Source of the DNA: Nemophila menziesii
Lineage: Eukaryota; Streptophyta; Magnoliopsida; Boraginales; Hydrophyllaceae
DNA: 64,000 bases
NCBI GenBank assembly: GCA_029959085.1
Contig: JARWIR010000017.1
Location: 25,358,144-25,422,143, forward strand
Direction of reading: 5' to 3'
How positions within the stretch are numbered: position 1 is the first letter of the stretch; each line of letters opens with the position of its first letter. Positions 47,187 through 59,162 of this stretch are shown one piece after another. The position numbers were made by a program, and so were the translations under genes. A model generated the notes under the pieces. The model worked only from the letters and a program-made list of their open reading frames with translations, did not search any database and was not told where the DNA came from.

Positions 47187-48243
47187 TTATCTTCTTTTGG
47201 AAACTAATAGATGAATCTCATTGAACTTTTTATCAATGTAATCCCTCATAGCCGCGTCTCTATTGTTCTCACCTTCGATCGCCCTATCTTCCATGTCTTG
47301 CAAAGCGTCCATCGCTACGTTAGACGATGATCCTTCCTCCATATCTTTACCGGGTCCTATGTTCCTATTCTTTTTGCATGAAGGGTCGATGGATTGATGA
47401 TAGGTTGTCGCGAATTCTGTAACTACAAACCTTATTGGAAGTCTGTCGGTTACTTCATTACCGGATAAATCAACCTGCAAGTACTCAAACAAACGCATGA
47501 TCCGATGATTCAAATACTTTTCGTGTCTTTAGCATTTGCAATACCAATAACGCCCCTACATCAAATGGAATATCCTTCCATAACCAGTATAGTACATTCT
47601 GGTTTAGCAATGATCGCTCCGACGCATGACTTGCTATAGTTGGAAATAGGTTCTTGGTCGCTATGGTGTCAACTAACAACATGTCGTGTGGCATGGGTGT
47701 TTTTCTGACTGATGGGTATTTATTCTTAGTAGATGGTTTATAACACTCGGTTATATAACCTGAAAACAATTCTTGTGCCCAACTGGCGTTCATCCTCCCT
47801 TTAGTGTTCGGCTAGTCATATTCATCAGACTCAGCTTGGACTTTCTCTATACTTGACCTCGTGTATATTGCGGTTAAATCTTCAAACTTGAATGTGTATT
47901 TAATACCATTAACCTTGAAATGGAACTCTGTCTTGCACAAGTCAGACCAACGACTTAATGTCCCATCGAACTTGCTTGTCCTCTGGATTTGCAGAAAATG
48001 GCAAAACATTGATAGTCCTCTTTTACAGTACTTTGTATACTTACCTGGTCCAAAAATCCATTTCAACTTACCCGTATGATATAAATCCAATGTCTTATGA
48101 ATTGCGTCTTTCGGAACTAAACCTGAACTTTTCAGAAATGACCCCACATCTACTGTGATTTCTTGTTCAATTGGTTGCTCATGAAATTTATGAATATAGG
48201 AGTTTAGTAATTCCTTCTTCAGATGATAAAGTGTTATCGACAT
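47187..48243 (-). pseudogene. Unrecognised plant transposon-like protein, copy A
   Basis: Minus-strand frames joined give a protein of about 330 residues: MSITLYHLKKELLNSYIHKF at the start, then FLKSSGLVPKDAIHKTLDLY, KWIFGPGKYTKYCKRG, a middle with ASWAQELFSGYITECYKP and VLYWLWKDIPFDVGALLVLQ, and an acidic C-terminus (ALQDMEDRAIEGENNRDAAM, then DYIDKKFNEI) that looks coiled-coil. A TAG replaces Tyr just after AESDEYD, and a deletion of about 34 bp near 47505 shifts the frame relative to unit B. It resembles the putative transposon proteins found beside Ulp1 genes in plant MULEs, but I cannot name the family. Confidence 0.55.
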
Positions 48244-48299
48244 AACTGCGATATAACCAAAAACACGTAATTAATCTACCAAATCAATTTAACGGTTTT

Positions 48300-48480
48300 C
48301 ACTGAATTATCATATATAGATGAACACGGCTATAATTTTTAAATAATATAGTGACTTGTTGTGCAAATTTTGCATAACATAGGGACTTGTTGTGCAAATT
48401 TTGCATAATAAATAAACACAACTGTAAAATTGAACTTACAGGTACTTATATTATGCATAATTGCACTTACAAAAGTTCCC
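48300..48480. repeat. TTTTGCATAA-type repeat units, unit A
   Basis: Units such as AGGGACTTGTTGTGCAAATT followed by TTGCATAA recur two or three times; the same block is at 55480-55640 in unit B. Confidence 0.6.
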
Positions 48481-48959
48481 CAATGGCTATTTTAGATCGG
48501 TGGTCATTTTAGTGAGATTGATGGCCAAATATCCATTAAGCAAACAACAAGCAAATTTAGGTTATTGACAACTTTCCTTAACTGTGTTAGAATTAGTGTA
48601 TCGTAGCCTTCTTATTTCGTAGGATCGATGGCCAAGATCTTACTCTACAATGATGAGAAAAAGAGAGAAACAATGATAAGGAAAAAAAAGAAGTGTTGTT
48701 TGTTTAGGCTTTCACGGCTTGTGGGTTATAGTATTAATGTTTTTATTAAAGGATATAAAATTAGTACAATTTAAAGAAATAAACACGATATGAAATTTAA
48801 CAAAAACATTAGATTACAAACGTACATAACATATTACATGATTTGAATAATATTAAATTAAAAACATAACATTAATACATGACATTAAACACATAACATA
48901 CAAAAAAAAAGACATGAGATTAAAAACGAAATACATGATATTAAAATAAACTTTCTAGT

Positions 48960-49340
48960 CCACTTCCAACGCACAATCCTAGTCAGATCGATGGGGTACG
49001 CCGTCATCCATGAACAAGGTTAAGGAGGTGTCCCCCGCTCTTTAACTCCATTACATATGTCAATAATATCTTGACGATTTTGTATACGTTAATGTCCAAC
49101 CTCAGTCGACATACCTTGAGGTACGTAGTAATAGGCTAGAAGCACGTCGTAGCAAAATGACAATGCTAGGGTAGAAAGAACGCTTCCCGTAATTTCGGTC
49201 TCTACGACATGGACTCTCATTTTCCCCCCAACGTACTCAACGCTACCATTGACCATTTGAAAATGTCCTTTGACCCAGCAATCAAAGTGTCCCAATTCTG
49301 GATGACTAGGTGAATCCGTTGGATCACTTGGGGAATCCAT
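48960..49340 (-). pseudogene. Small unrecognised protein, copy A
   Basis: The minus-strand frame from 49340 begins MDSPSDPTDSPSHPELGHFD, continues WVKGHFQMVNGSVEYVGG, MRVHVVETEITGSVLSTLAL and LLAYYYVPQGMS, and stops at 49089. Unit B reads through this stop (GQKRIQNRQDIIDMC, ending HRFD) to about 120 residues in total, so copy A carries a premature stop plus a later indel. The family is unknown. The protein is mildly acidic at the N-terminus with a beta-rich-looking middle. Confidence 0.5.
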
Positions 49341-49379
49341 TTTTACAATGTAGTGTCTTGTAGAGAATTTGTTATAAAA

Positions 49380-50060
49380 GCAATCTAGAAAATGGATAGC
49401 AAAAATGAAAGTGAGATTGGTTTGGCAGCATGATCCTTATTTATTTACACTAGTTGGATTTTAGGTATTGTGTTATCAAATCATTATTTTACTTTTACTT
49501 TTTACTTTTATAGATTGAGTTGTTCACTCAAAACCTACTTGTTTGTTTGCTTCCTATTTTGTTTGTTTGTATTTTAACTTTTAACAGCAGATTGAGTTAT
49601 TCACTAGAAAAAAATTGTTCGTTTGCTTTTAAAACTTTTCGCATCAGATTTGATGCGTACACATGGTAAAATATTTCATTTTGGTAAAGATATAGAGCAA
49701 GTTCTATGCAAACAATATTATTATTGTAGAATGTTTTTTTATGTTATGTGTGGTCAAACAAAACTTTTATTCTACTTATGAATTACAAGTGTTGTTGGAT
49801 ATTCGTTTTATTATTTTTAAATTTTTAAATTATTATTTTAGAATACTAGATTTTATTGTAACACACCACAAGAAAATATGCTATCTAACTTTAATTTTTT
49901 GATTTTAATTTGGCTAACAGAATAAAGGAAACGATCTTAAAAATTAAGAAGAAGATTATTAGAAGATAAGTCTACTACAAAAGAAGAAGATTATTCAAAG
50001 TAGAATGACATTGCATATTACAAAATATAAACACACGCAGGAATAAAATCCAAATACGCA
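49380..50060. other. Spacer within unit A
   Basis: AT-rich, non-coding; closely matches 57920-58527 in unit B. Confidence 0.5.
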
Positions 50061-50689
50061 TCAGAGTATTAAAAACAGCACGGTGAAACAACCAAAGAGA
50101 ATAACATGGATTAAATTAAATTCGACACACTTAGCACTCCGTTTCGATTTCGATTGTTGGTTAGCTTGGACATTGGTCGAATCAAGCGAGAGTGAGTCCA
50201 ACTGTTCAACATCATCTCTCTCACGCTCATTATTATTTCGTTTAGCCCATTTGCAAGAGATGTGCCTACACAATTTATTTAGAGGCGAACAAGTACAGTA
50301 AGATTGGATCAAACCTTCATATGTGATCAACAATTTCAACAATGTACCACAAACCCCACAATAATCATTTTCATACTGACGTCTAGCTCCCCGCAGTTCA
50401 TACGGCGCTCAAAAGCTTCGTCGACAATAACCGAAACACCATTAATCTCCCACACCGCGACGGAAGGTATGCACCACTTAACGAATCCAACTTTTTTGCA
50501 TGAACATTCAAAGTGTAGTATACCTTTGTTACCTTTCTCATCGAAGCGGGTAATGTGTACAACATAAAACCGACCACATGTATAACAGTTCTCATTCGAG
50601 TACCTTAGTTCAAGCCCCTCAAGTTGATCCTCTCGCTGATTTTTCCGTTGTAACAAAGAGTTAGCGTTTGTACTGCAAATTTTAAACAT
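50061..50689 (-). pseudogene. Cysteine-rich protein with hydrophobic C-terminus, copy A
   Basis: Two overlapping minus-strand frames (50689-50336 and 50342-50061) correspond to the single intact frame of unit B. A 1-nt deletion near 50378 (CATACTGACG against CATACCTGACG in unit B) breaks the frame. Motifs are described under the unit B copy. Confidence 0.65.
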
Positions 50690-50705
50690 GATATTAATTT
50701 TTTTA

Positions 50706-50900
50706 AATAAATTAGGGTTTAGGGTTTAGGTATAAGATTATGGTTAAGGTATATGGTTATGGGTTAAGGTACATGATTATGGTTAAGGTATATGGTTATG
50801 GGTTAAGGGTTAAGATATATGGTTATGGGTTAAGAGTTGAGGTATATAGTTAGGGTATATGGTAATGCTTCAGGGTTAAGGGTTAAGATATATAGTTAAA
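50706..50900 (+). repeat. Telomere-like and GGTTATGGGTTAAGG minisatellite, unit A
   Basis: Begins TTAGGGTTTAGGGTTTAGG and passes into degenerate GGTTATGGGTTAAGGTATAT units. It ends abruptly at the start of unit B, so the duplication breakpoint lies in this array. Confidence 0.8.
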
Positions 50901-51128
50901 GGTTCCTGAAACTTTGAAAATAGCAGGAACCCGTGTTGAAAATAGGTCCTTGTATTATGCGAAAATAGAAAAGTATGACTCTATGTTATGCAAAAATTAC
51001 AGGAACTCGTGTTGTAATTAACTCCGCCATTTATAATTTTTAGGTAAGTGGTATCTTAATTATGTGTTTAAACCGTTTAGGTCACAGTGTCTAAATGTTA
51101 ACTCCACAGAGAAGATCAAGAAGGCAAC

Positions 51129-53689
51129 ATGTGGGTTTGCATTTTTTCTGTAAGTTTTCTATACATAAATTTCATTTGTTTTTTTGAGTATCGCTTGAAT
51201 GGGTGGTTTTGGAATCGGTATTTATATATATATATATACAGGAAACATGAATTGGAAGAACGGAAAAAAGTATACCCATTAGGAGACCAGAGTTTAAAGT
51301 TCGGTGTGTACATGAGTAAAGAATATCGTAGCCTATCCCCATCCGCTCTGAAGGTGTATCAAGACCTTGTGGAGGAGTCTTTGAGTGAGCACAAAGCCAA
51401 TAAGGCGGAAGAAATAGTTGAAGACTCGGTAATTAGTGTTGTTGTATGTTTTCTGTTCTGTAATAAATGTTAACAAAAATTTTCTGAGTGTTTTTGTTTG
51501 CTATTGATGTAGAGCATTTTAGAACCCGGGCTGGAGTTAATGTTTTGAAAAAAATTAACGTAAACTTGAGTGTAGAGCAACGAGCTGTGGTTGAAGCAGT
51601 AGGGTTCGGTCCAATAACGGGTGTTGTTTTGGAGAATCTCTGCCACAACATAGTTAAGTGGATGGTCGAGAGTTATGTCCCTGAAAAAGGTCACTTTAAG
51701 TTGCATGGGCATGTAATTAGGTTTGACGCGACTGTGGTCGAACAATTACTCGGATTGAGAAATGAAGGATCCCCTGTCCCGGTCGATGGTGATGAAGATG
51801 AATCTTACAAGTCCCTCGTATCGTTTTATGGTAAGTACGAGGTCATTCCTTACCCCGTCTTGGCTAAGAAACTAGCGCAATCCGGGTCAGAAGGCAACGC
51901 TAAATTCGCTCAGAAATACATATTAAGCGTCATCAACCACTTCTTATGTCCATCCACGGATAATGGAGTGAATCAAATTATTCTTCATGTCGTGAAGAAT
52001 GTTCGATTAATTCCCACATATAACTGGGCCGTCCTCGTTTATGATCAGCTTCGTATCGGTATTATTCAATACCAAAATTGCAATTACATATACGTAACCG
52101 GGTGTGTACATATTTTGATGGTAAGTATTATAAACTTTTTAAATTATATTAGGGTATGTTACATGCCAAATTTTTTAACGAGGTTGTTTTTCTTTGTAGT
52201 TGCTATTTTTGGATCATGTAAACATCTTGAAGAATGTATAAAGGGATCATCGGATCCAACCTTCAAGCCACTATTGGATGTCAGACAAAATGGAGGCAAA
52301 GGTAAAGAAATTAGGAAATACATACCTCTCTCTATTTAATTACCGTATAAATGACAATGGTAGTACTTTTGTCGCGAGTGAAGATACAAGAAAGATACTG
52401 AATGAGATTGAGGCGAGGGTTAACTTTATAGAAGAACATCTCTTAAACACGCGTGGTCCCTCTTCCACCCAATACCAAAGAAGATTTAGTTTCACAAGTC
52501 CCACAAGAGAGAGAATCGAAGGAGTCATGTCACGATGACTATACTATAACTCTTTCAGATGACGATGAAAGAGAAAGTAGTCTAATAGTTCCGGTAGAAT
52601 ATGAGAATGCTGTATTACTACAGAATGATGATACCCTTTTTTGCACCTCGTGCACGGCAATAATAAGTTAGTCATGCATATTATATTTGTATATTATTTA
52701 ATTCTGAATTGGTGAAGATTTATTTTTGATCTTGTGTAGTGAATATCTGGTGCAAAATAATTTAGGATACGTCAATCGGAGCCAAATGAAGGAATTGCTC
52801 ACATAATGTTCTTTTATTGGAAACGAGGTTAGTTAAACCCATATTGTATTGATTTTTTAGCGGAATATAAACCAACTGTTATTGTGTTTGTAATAGGTAA
52901 TTAACAGTTTGGTGTACATTATAAATTTTGAAGAGTCTACGATGAACCAAACTTCTTGGTGGTGTGAAACACATGTTTCGGTAATGTTCTCACATGTAAA
53001 AGTTTTTTTATCATCATTATGATTCGATATAATGTTTTTTATTACAGCAATATCCCAAGTTCAGATGGACGAATCAGATACTCTAGTATCCAATTATTGG
53101 AAGACTCGTAGTTTTAAGGGGAATATAGAGTTGGTTGGACAGGTAATAGGAATAATTATGGTTTATTATACATTTAAGGGAAATTTCAGTTTTCGTAATG
53201 TAAAGTGTATGGTGCTTTTTAGATTTATTTTCCTGGAACATCAGAAACCATTGGGGTTTAGCTATTATTGATATGAACCTAAAAAAAACATAGTGTGCGA
53301 CACACTAAAAGATTATGTCCAAGAAAACATCTTCCTCAGACAGCTACAAAACATGGTAAACTGTTTCAACAAGGAACAATTTTTATAATAATGCTTATGC
53401 TTGGATCTTAATATTTCAGCTAGAATATTTGTATGCTTGGTTGAAGGAGTGGTTTGGGAACAATGTAGTTATTTACTTTAGGAAATACGATAAAATTAGT
53501 TCTACGTGGATCCCTAAACAAACACCCGAAGGAAACGATTGTGGCGTGTATGTTTGTTCGATGATGAGGTATCGTAATGACGTAGATCAATGGACGCAAG
53601 TAGAGTCCGCTCTATACCGCGAGGTGTTGGCTTTCTATATATGCCGTCACCTTACCAATGTAAAGAATAGGATTTATATGGATGTATAG
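51129..53689 (+). pseudogene. DUF1985-like / Ulp1-type cysteine protease gene, copy B
   Basis: Exon-like pieces with matching splice sites: 51242-51428, 51513-52120 (open throughout; the unit A stop is a Glu here), 52200 on, the acidic linker (52360-52670), then protease exons ending at 53689. The last exon is open and carries LEYLYAWLKEWFGNN and KQTPEGNDCGVYVCSMM (Cys codon 53540-53542), ending in AFYICRHLTNVKNR. Unlike copy A, the exon with the His box has lost 1 nt before the box and 2 nt after it, so the His and Asp motifs are out of frame. Substrate preference cannot be judged; the family cleaves SUMO-like conjugates. Confidence 0.8.
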
Positions 53690-54310
53690 ATTGGGATGGG
53701 TTAGAATATTGACAATTAGTGTTGTGTATTGTGATTATGAGTTTGTAAAGAATGAAATCTTTTTCATGAAAACTCCAGTTACATTTTGGTAGTATATTTT
53801 TTTGTGCAATTTGGACAAATCAAGAAGGGTAGAGTCTGTGTTTTGCAATTTGTTCTTAGTTTTCTTGTGTGATTTTCTTCTTAGATCATTATATGTTGCG
53901 AATTATCTTTTATATTAGTTTGCATTGTTAGCCCTTATTTTATTCAGAAGACGCACATGTACCCCTACTATCATGCAAAAAATATCGTACATAGAGAACG
54001 GATATGCTTCAATACATCTCTAAAAGAAAACTATGACACGGTCCATTTATTCGGTAACGCAGAAAAATTGTTACTCAACTATAACATAAATTGCATTGTT
54101 AGTCCCTTTTAAAAGTGGGGGACCTAATCTAATAAAAAATGATGTTGCAATTTGGAAGATAATGTGTGACGGAGGTTGACCAACAACATTTTCCAATATT
54201 TTCAATTTTATCAAATATCATCATTTTTAAATAGTTAACATAGTCTAGACAAATAACTCTAAGTAAATAACAAGATTTGACTATTGCAGAAGTTTTTATT
54301 AACATCGCGT

Positions 54311-55410
54311 TTATCTTATTTTGGAAAATGATAGATTAATCTCATTGAATTTTTTATCAATGTAATCCCTCATAACCGCGTCTCTATTTTTCTCACGTTC
54401 GATCGCCCTATCTTCCATGTCTTGCAAAGCGTCCATCACTACATTAGACGATGATCCTTCCTCCATGTCTTCATTGGGTCCTATGTTCCTCTTCTTTTTG
54501 TGTGAAGGGTCGATGGATTGATGATATGTTGTCGCGAATTTTGTAACTCTAAACCTTATTGGAAGTCCATCGGTTACTTCATTACCAGATAAATCAACCT
54601 GCAAGTACTCAAACAAAGGCATGATCAAATGCGGAAAAAGTAAGGGTCTTACAACACGATCAGGTGATTCAAATACTTTTTTCCTTGTCTTTAGCATTTG
54701 CAATACCAATAACGTCCCTACATCAAATGGAATATCCTTTCATAACTAGTATAGTACATTCTGGTTTAGCAACGATCGCTCTGACGCATGACTTGCTGTG
54801 GTTGGAAATAGGTTCTTGGTCGCTATGGTGTCAACTAACAACATGTCGTGTGGCATGTGTGTTTTTCTGACTGGTGGGTATTTATTCTTAGTAGTTGGTT
54901 TATAACACTCGACTATATAACCTGGAAACAATTCTTGTACCCAACTGGCGTCCTTCCTCTCTTCAGTGTTCGGATAGTCATATTCATCGGACTCAGCTTG
55001 GACTTTCTCTATATGACCCCGTGTATATTGCGGTTAAATCTTCAGTTGAATGTGTATTTAATACCATTAACCTTGAAATGGAAAACTGTCTTGCACAAGT
55101 CGGCCCAACGACTTAATTTCCCATCGAACTTGCCTGTCCTCTAGATTTGCAGAGAATGGTAAAACATTGATATTCCTCCTTTATAGTACTCTGTATACTT
55201 ACCTGGTCCAAAAATCCATATCAACTTACCCGTATATGATATAAATCCAATGTCTTATGAATTGCGTCTTCCGGAACTAAGCCTGAACTTTTTCAGAAAT
55301 GGCCCTGTATCTACTGTGATTTCTTGTTCAATTGGTTGCTCATGAAATTTGTGAATATAGGAGTTTGGTAATTCCTTCTTGAGATGATAAAGTGTCATCG
55401 ACAAAACTGC
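54311..55410 (-). pseudogene. Unrecognised plant transposon-like protein, copy B
   Basis: Homologue of 47187-48243. The middle frame is open through AESDEYDYPNTEER where copy A has a stop. Two tryptophan codons in VLYWLWKDIP are stops here (TAG and TGA), and small indels near 55010-55040, 55240 and 55290 shift the frame. The C-terminal part (54709-54311) reads through FEYLQVDLSGNEVTDG and the acidic helix, and holds the segment deleted in copy A. Confidence 0.55.
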
Positions 55411-56128
55411 GATATAACCAAAAATATGTGATTAATCTACCAAATCAATTTAACGGGTTTCACTGAATTATCATATATAGATGAACACGGTTGTAATTTT
55501 CAAATTATATGGTGACCTGTTGTGCAAATTTCGCATAATATAGGGATTTGATATGCAAATTTCGCATAATAACTAAACACAACTGTAAAATTGAACTTAC
55601 AGGTACTTATATTATGCATAATGGCACTACAAAAGTTCGTCAATGGCCACTTTAGATCGGTGGCCATTTTAGTGAGACTGATGGCCAAATATCCATTAAG
55701 TAAAGAACAAGCAAATTTGAGTTATTGATAACTTACCTTAACCGTGTTAGAATTAGTGTATCGTAGCCTTCTTATTTCTTAGGATCGATGGCCAAGATTT
55801 TGCTCTACAATGATGAGAAAAAGAGAGCAACAATGATAAGAAAAAGAAAGAAGTGTTGTTTGTTTAGGCTTTCACGGCTTTCGGGTTATAGTATTAATGT
55901 TTTTCTTAAAGGAAATAAAATTAGTACATGTTAGAGAAATAAACACGATATGAAATTTAACACAAACATTAGATTACCAACGTACATAACATATTACATG
56001 ATTTGAATAACATTAAATTAAAAACATTAATACATGACATTAAACACATAACATACAAAAAAAGACATAAGATTAAAAACGAAATACATGAAATTAAAAT
56101 AAACTTCCTAGTCCACTTCCAACACACA

Positions 56129-57880
56129 ATCCTAGTCAAATCGATGGGGTACGCCATCATCCATGAACAAGGTTAAGGAGGTGTTCCCCTCGCTCTTTAC
56201 TCCATTACACATGTCAATAATATCTTGACGATTTTGTATACGTTTCTGTCCAACCTCAATCGACATACCTTGAGCTACGTAGTAATAGGCTGGAAGCATG
56301 TCATAGCCAAATGACAATGCTAGGGTAGAAAGAACGCTTCCCGTAATTTTGGTCTCTACGACGTGGACTCTCGTTTCCCCCCTGTTGGCATATAGCCCTT
56401 AATAGGTTGTTTTAATGTAACAAATCCTCTTGTGTTTAGTGTGCTAATTACTCTTGTTTTACATATTCTATCTTGCACTCTAATTCATCAAAAAGCACTT
56501 CTTTATCATTTAGATCAAGCTTTATTGTTTTATCTTAAGAAACTAATTCTCATACAAATACTTTTAACCTTATCTTTGTGTACATTGAGAATTAGCTTTA
56601 GTGATCAACTACAAAGTTTATTAGAATGATGTTCTCTACAACTCTCGTGAAGAAGGTTTTCTGATCCGAGTATCACAGTAAAAGATATACTCACTAGAAG
56701 GTGTTTTAGACCTTTGGTGCGGTATACCGGCGGATCTAGCGGTATACCGCCCGTAGCACGGACTACACCACGGAGCAGGGCTAGTCCGTCAGAAAGCAAG
56801 TGAATTAAACGAAGGTTCATGCGGTACACCGCATGTTAGGGTTTTCAGCAGCAAAATGAAGACAAAAGGCATATAACTGTTGGGGATATTAATATATCCG
56901 TTGGAGACAAGTCTTATGACCGTTGGGAGCATTTTGCAGCTATAAATTGAAGGTCTTTCAAGGCTACAACCACACCTTCAACCTATATACACTAAGGGGC
57001 TTAATTGTTATCATCCAAGAAGGTGTCAAGAGCTATACATTGTTGTATCCACTCAATTAAGGAGTTAATCCAAGAAGCTTCAAAGTTATTATCTACTCAA
57101 GAGAAGTTTTAAGCTTATAGTTATATCATCTCTTTAGGAGTTCATTAGCAAAGTTGTTTCACCCTTTAAACACTTTGTATTTATCCTCTTAATTCTAGTT
57201 CTTGTAATAGATAGGTTAAGAGAGAATTTAGTATCGGGAGTATACTCGGTGTCCTTGTGTTGTGATTACACAAGAGTTTCCTTCGTGGTATCGAAGAGGT
57301 TATCCTTCGTGGTATCGAAGAGGTTGTAAGGGTTATTGTGTTCTCGACCCGGTTAAGAGAGACACGGGAGCTTAGTGAAAAGCTTGAAATCCTAAGGAGG
57401 CTTCCTTAGGTAGTGGATGTAGGGAAACCGAACCACTATAAATCGTGTGTATCTTTCTATCCCTACACTCTTTATTTTCCGCACTTTATATGTTTGATTA
57501 TATGCTAGCATGAATATTGTGATATTGATTATCTAGCTTATCTAACTTAGATTATCTAGCATAGTAAGAGAATAGAAATTCGATTTACTTGTTTAACTTA
57601 TATATCAAACCTCTAACCTATCCATTGCATGATCCCTTAAGAGTTTGATATATTAGTTGACTTAGAAGTTTCTCTTTAAAACATATAATTGTCCAAAAGA
57701 TTTTTAATTAGGCATTAATATTATTAGTAATCCTATTCACCCCCCCTCTAGGACTTTCACCCCCCCCCCAACGTACTCAACGCTACCATTGTCCATTTGA
57801 AAATGTCCTTTGACCCAGCAATCAAAGTGTCCCAGTCCTGGATGATTAGGTGAATCTATTGGATCACTTGGGGAATCCAT
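56129..57880 (-). pseudogene. Small unrecognised protein, copy B, split by a solo LTR
   Basis: The start (57880 downward, MDSPSD.. region) and the end (56317-56132, ..GQKRIQNRQDIIDMC to HRFD) of the frame described at 48960-49340 lie on either side of the LTR. The insertion falls in the Gly-Gly codons (poly-C on the plus strand). Apart from the insertion, the C-terminal part is better preserved than in unit A. Confidence 0.55.
56383..57759 (+). mobile_element. Solo LTR of a Sirevirus-like Ty1/copia element (copy 2)
   Basis: TG...CA ends identical in form to the LTR at 20071-21454, here on the plus strand, 1377 bp long. It inserted into a run of C (6 C before, 9 C after; 6 C in unit A), so the 5-bp duplication is CCCCC. 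Palindromes GCGGTATACCGC (56739-56750) and close variants at 56719 and 56821 lie in the GC-rich part. CTATAAATTG at 56940 is a plausible LTR TATA region. Confidence 0.92.
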
Positions 57881-58527
57881 TTTTACAATGTAGTGTCTTG
57901 TAGAGAATTTGTTATAAAAGCAATCTAGAAAATGGATAGCAAAAATGAAAGTGAGATTGGTTTGGCAGCATGATCCTTATTTATTCACACTAGTTTGATT
58001 TGAGGTATTGTGTTATCAAATCATTATTTTACTTTTGCTTTTTACTTTTACAGATTGATTTGTTCACTTTGTTTGCTTCCTATGTTTGTTTGCATTTTAA
58101 CTTTTAACAACAGATTGAGTTATTCACTAGAATTTTTTTTTTCGTTTGCTTTTAAAACTTTTTGCATCAAATTTGATGCGTACACATAGTACAATATTTC
58201 ATTTTGGTAAGTTGTAGAGCAAGTTCTATGCAAATAATATTATTATTGTAGAATGTTTTTTTATGTCATGTGTGGTCAAACACAACTTTTATTCTACTTA
58301 TGAATTACAAGTGTTGTTGGATATTCGTTTTATTATTTTTAATTTTTTTAGTTATTATTTTAGAATACTAGATTTTATTATAACACACCACAAGAAAATA
58401 TGCCATCTAACTTTAATTTTTTTATTATAATTCGGCTAACAGAATAAAGGAAATGATCTTAAAAATTAAGAAGAAGATTATTGGAAGATAAGTCTAAACA
58501 CACGCAGGAATAAAATCCAAATACGCA

Positions 58528-59148
58528 TCAGAGTATTAAAAACAGCATGGTGAAACAACCAAAGATAATAACATGGATTAAATTTAATTCTACACACTTA
58601 GCACTCCGTTTCGATTTCGATTGTTGGGTAGCTTGGACATTGGTCGAATCCAGCGAGAGCGAGTCCAACTGTTCAACATCATATCTCTCACGCTCATTAT
58701 TATTTCTTTTAGCCCATTTGCAAGAGATGTGCCTACACCATTTCCTTAAAGGCGAACAAGTACAGCAAGACTGGATCAAACCTTCATGTGTGATCAACAA
58801 TGTACCACAAACCCCGCAATAATCATTTTCATACCTGACGTCTAGCTCCCTGCAGTTCATATGGCGCTCAAAAGCTTCGTCAACAACAACCGAAACACCA
58901 TTAATCTCCCACATGGCGACGGAAGGTATGCACCACTTAACGAATCCAATTTTTTTGCATGAACATTCAAAGTGTAGTATACCTTTGCTACCTTTATCAT
59001 CGGAGCGGGTAATGTGTACAACATAAAACCGACCACATTTATAACAATTCTCATTCGAGTACCTTAGTACAAGCCCCTCAAGTTGATCCTCTCGCTGATT
59101 CCTCCGTCGTAACAAAGAGTTATCGTTTGTACTGCAAATTTTAAACAT
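58528..59148 (-). CDS. Cysteine-rich protein with hydrophobic C-terminus, copy B (intact frame)
   Basis: An open frame of 206 residues. It has CxxC-type pairs (NCYKCG near residue 34; FECSCKK near 60; YCGVCG near 112; CCTCSP and CRHISCKW near 130-145), suggesting zinc binding. A basic, polar stretch (KRNNNERER) follows, then a Ser-rich linker and a hydrophobic end (NLIHVIIFGCFTMLFLIL) that could be a tail anchor. The FECSCKK part recalls the CxC of SWIM fingers but lacks the CxH partner. Just upstream of TACAAACG the DNA reads TTTGCAG, a good splice acceptor, so the frame may be the last exon of a longer gene and the ATG may not be the true start. I do not recognise the family. Confidence 0.55.
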   Translation of the reverse strand: MFKICSTNDNSLLRRRNQREDQLEGLVLRYSNENCYKCGRFYVVHITRSDDKGSKGILHFECSCKKIGFVKWCIPSVAMWEINGVSVVVDEAFERHMNCRELDVRYENDYCGVCGTLLITHEGLIQSCCTCSPLRKWCRHISCKWAKRNNNERERYDVEQLDSLSLDSTNVQATQQSKSKRSAKCVELNLIHVIIFGCFTMLFLIL

Positions 59149-59162
59149 TATATTAAAAAATT

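Larger units (their letters stand above)
43787..50900 (+). repeat. Tandem duplication unit A (~7.1 kb)
   Basis: Starts at TCCTGAAACTTTGAAAATAGC (43787) and runs to the junction at about 50900, where the same sequence starts again. The whole unit, including coding and intergenic parts, is co-linear with unit B. Offset is about 7116 bp at the left and about 8460 bp at the right because unit B gained a solo LTR. Confidence 0.92.
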
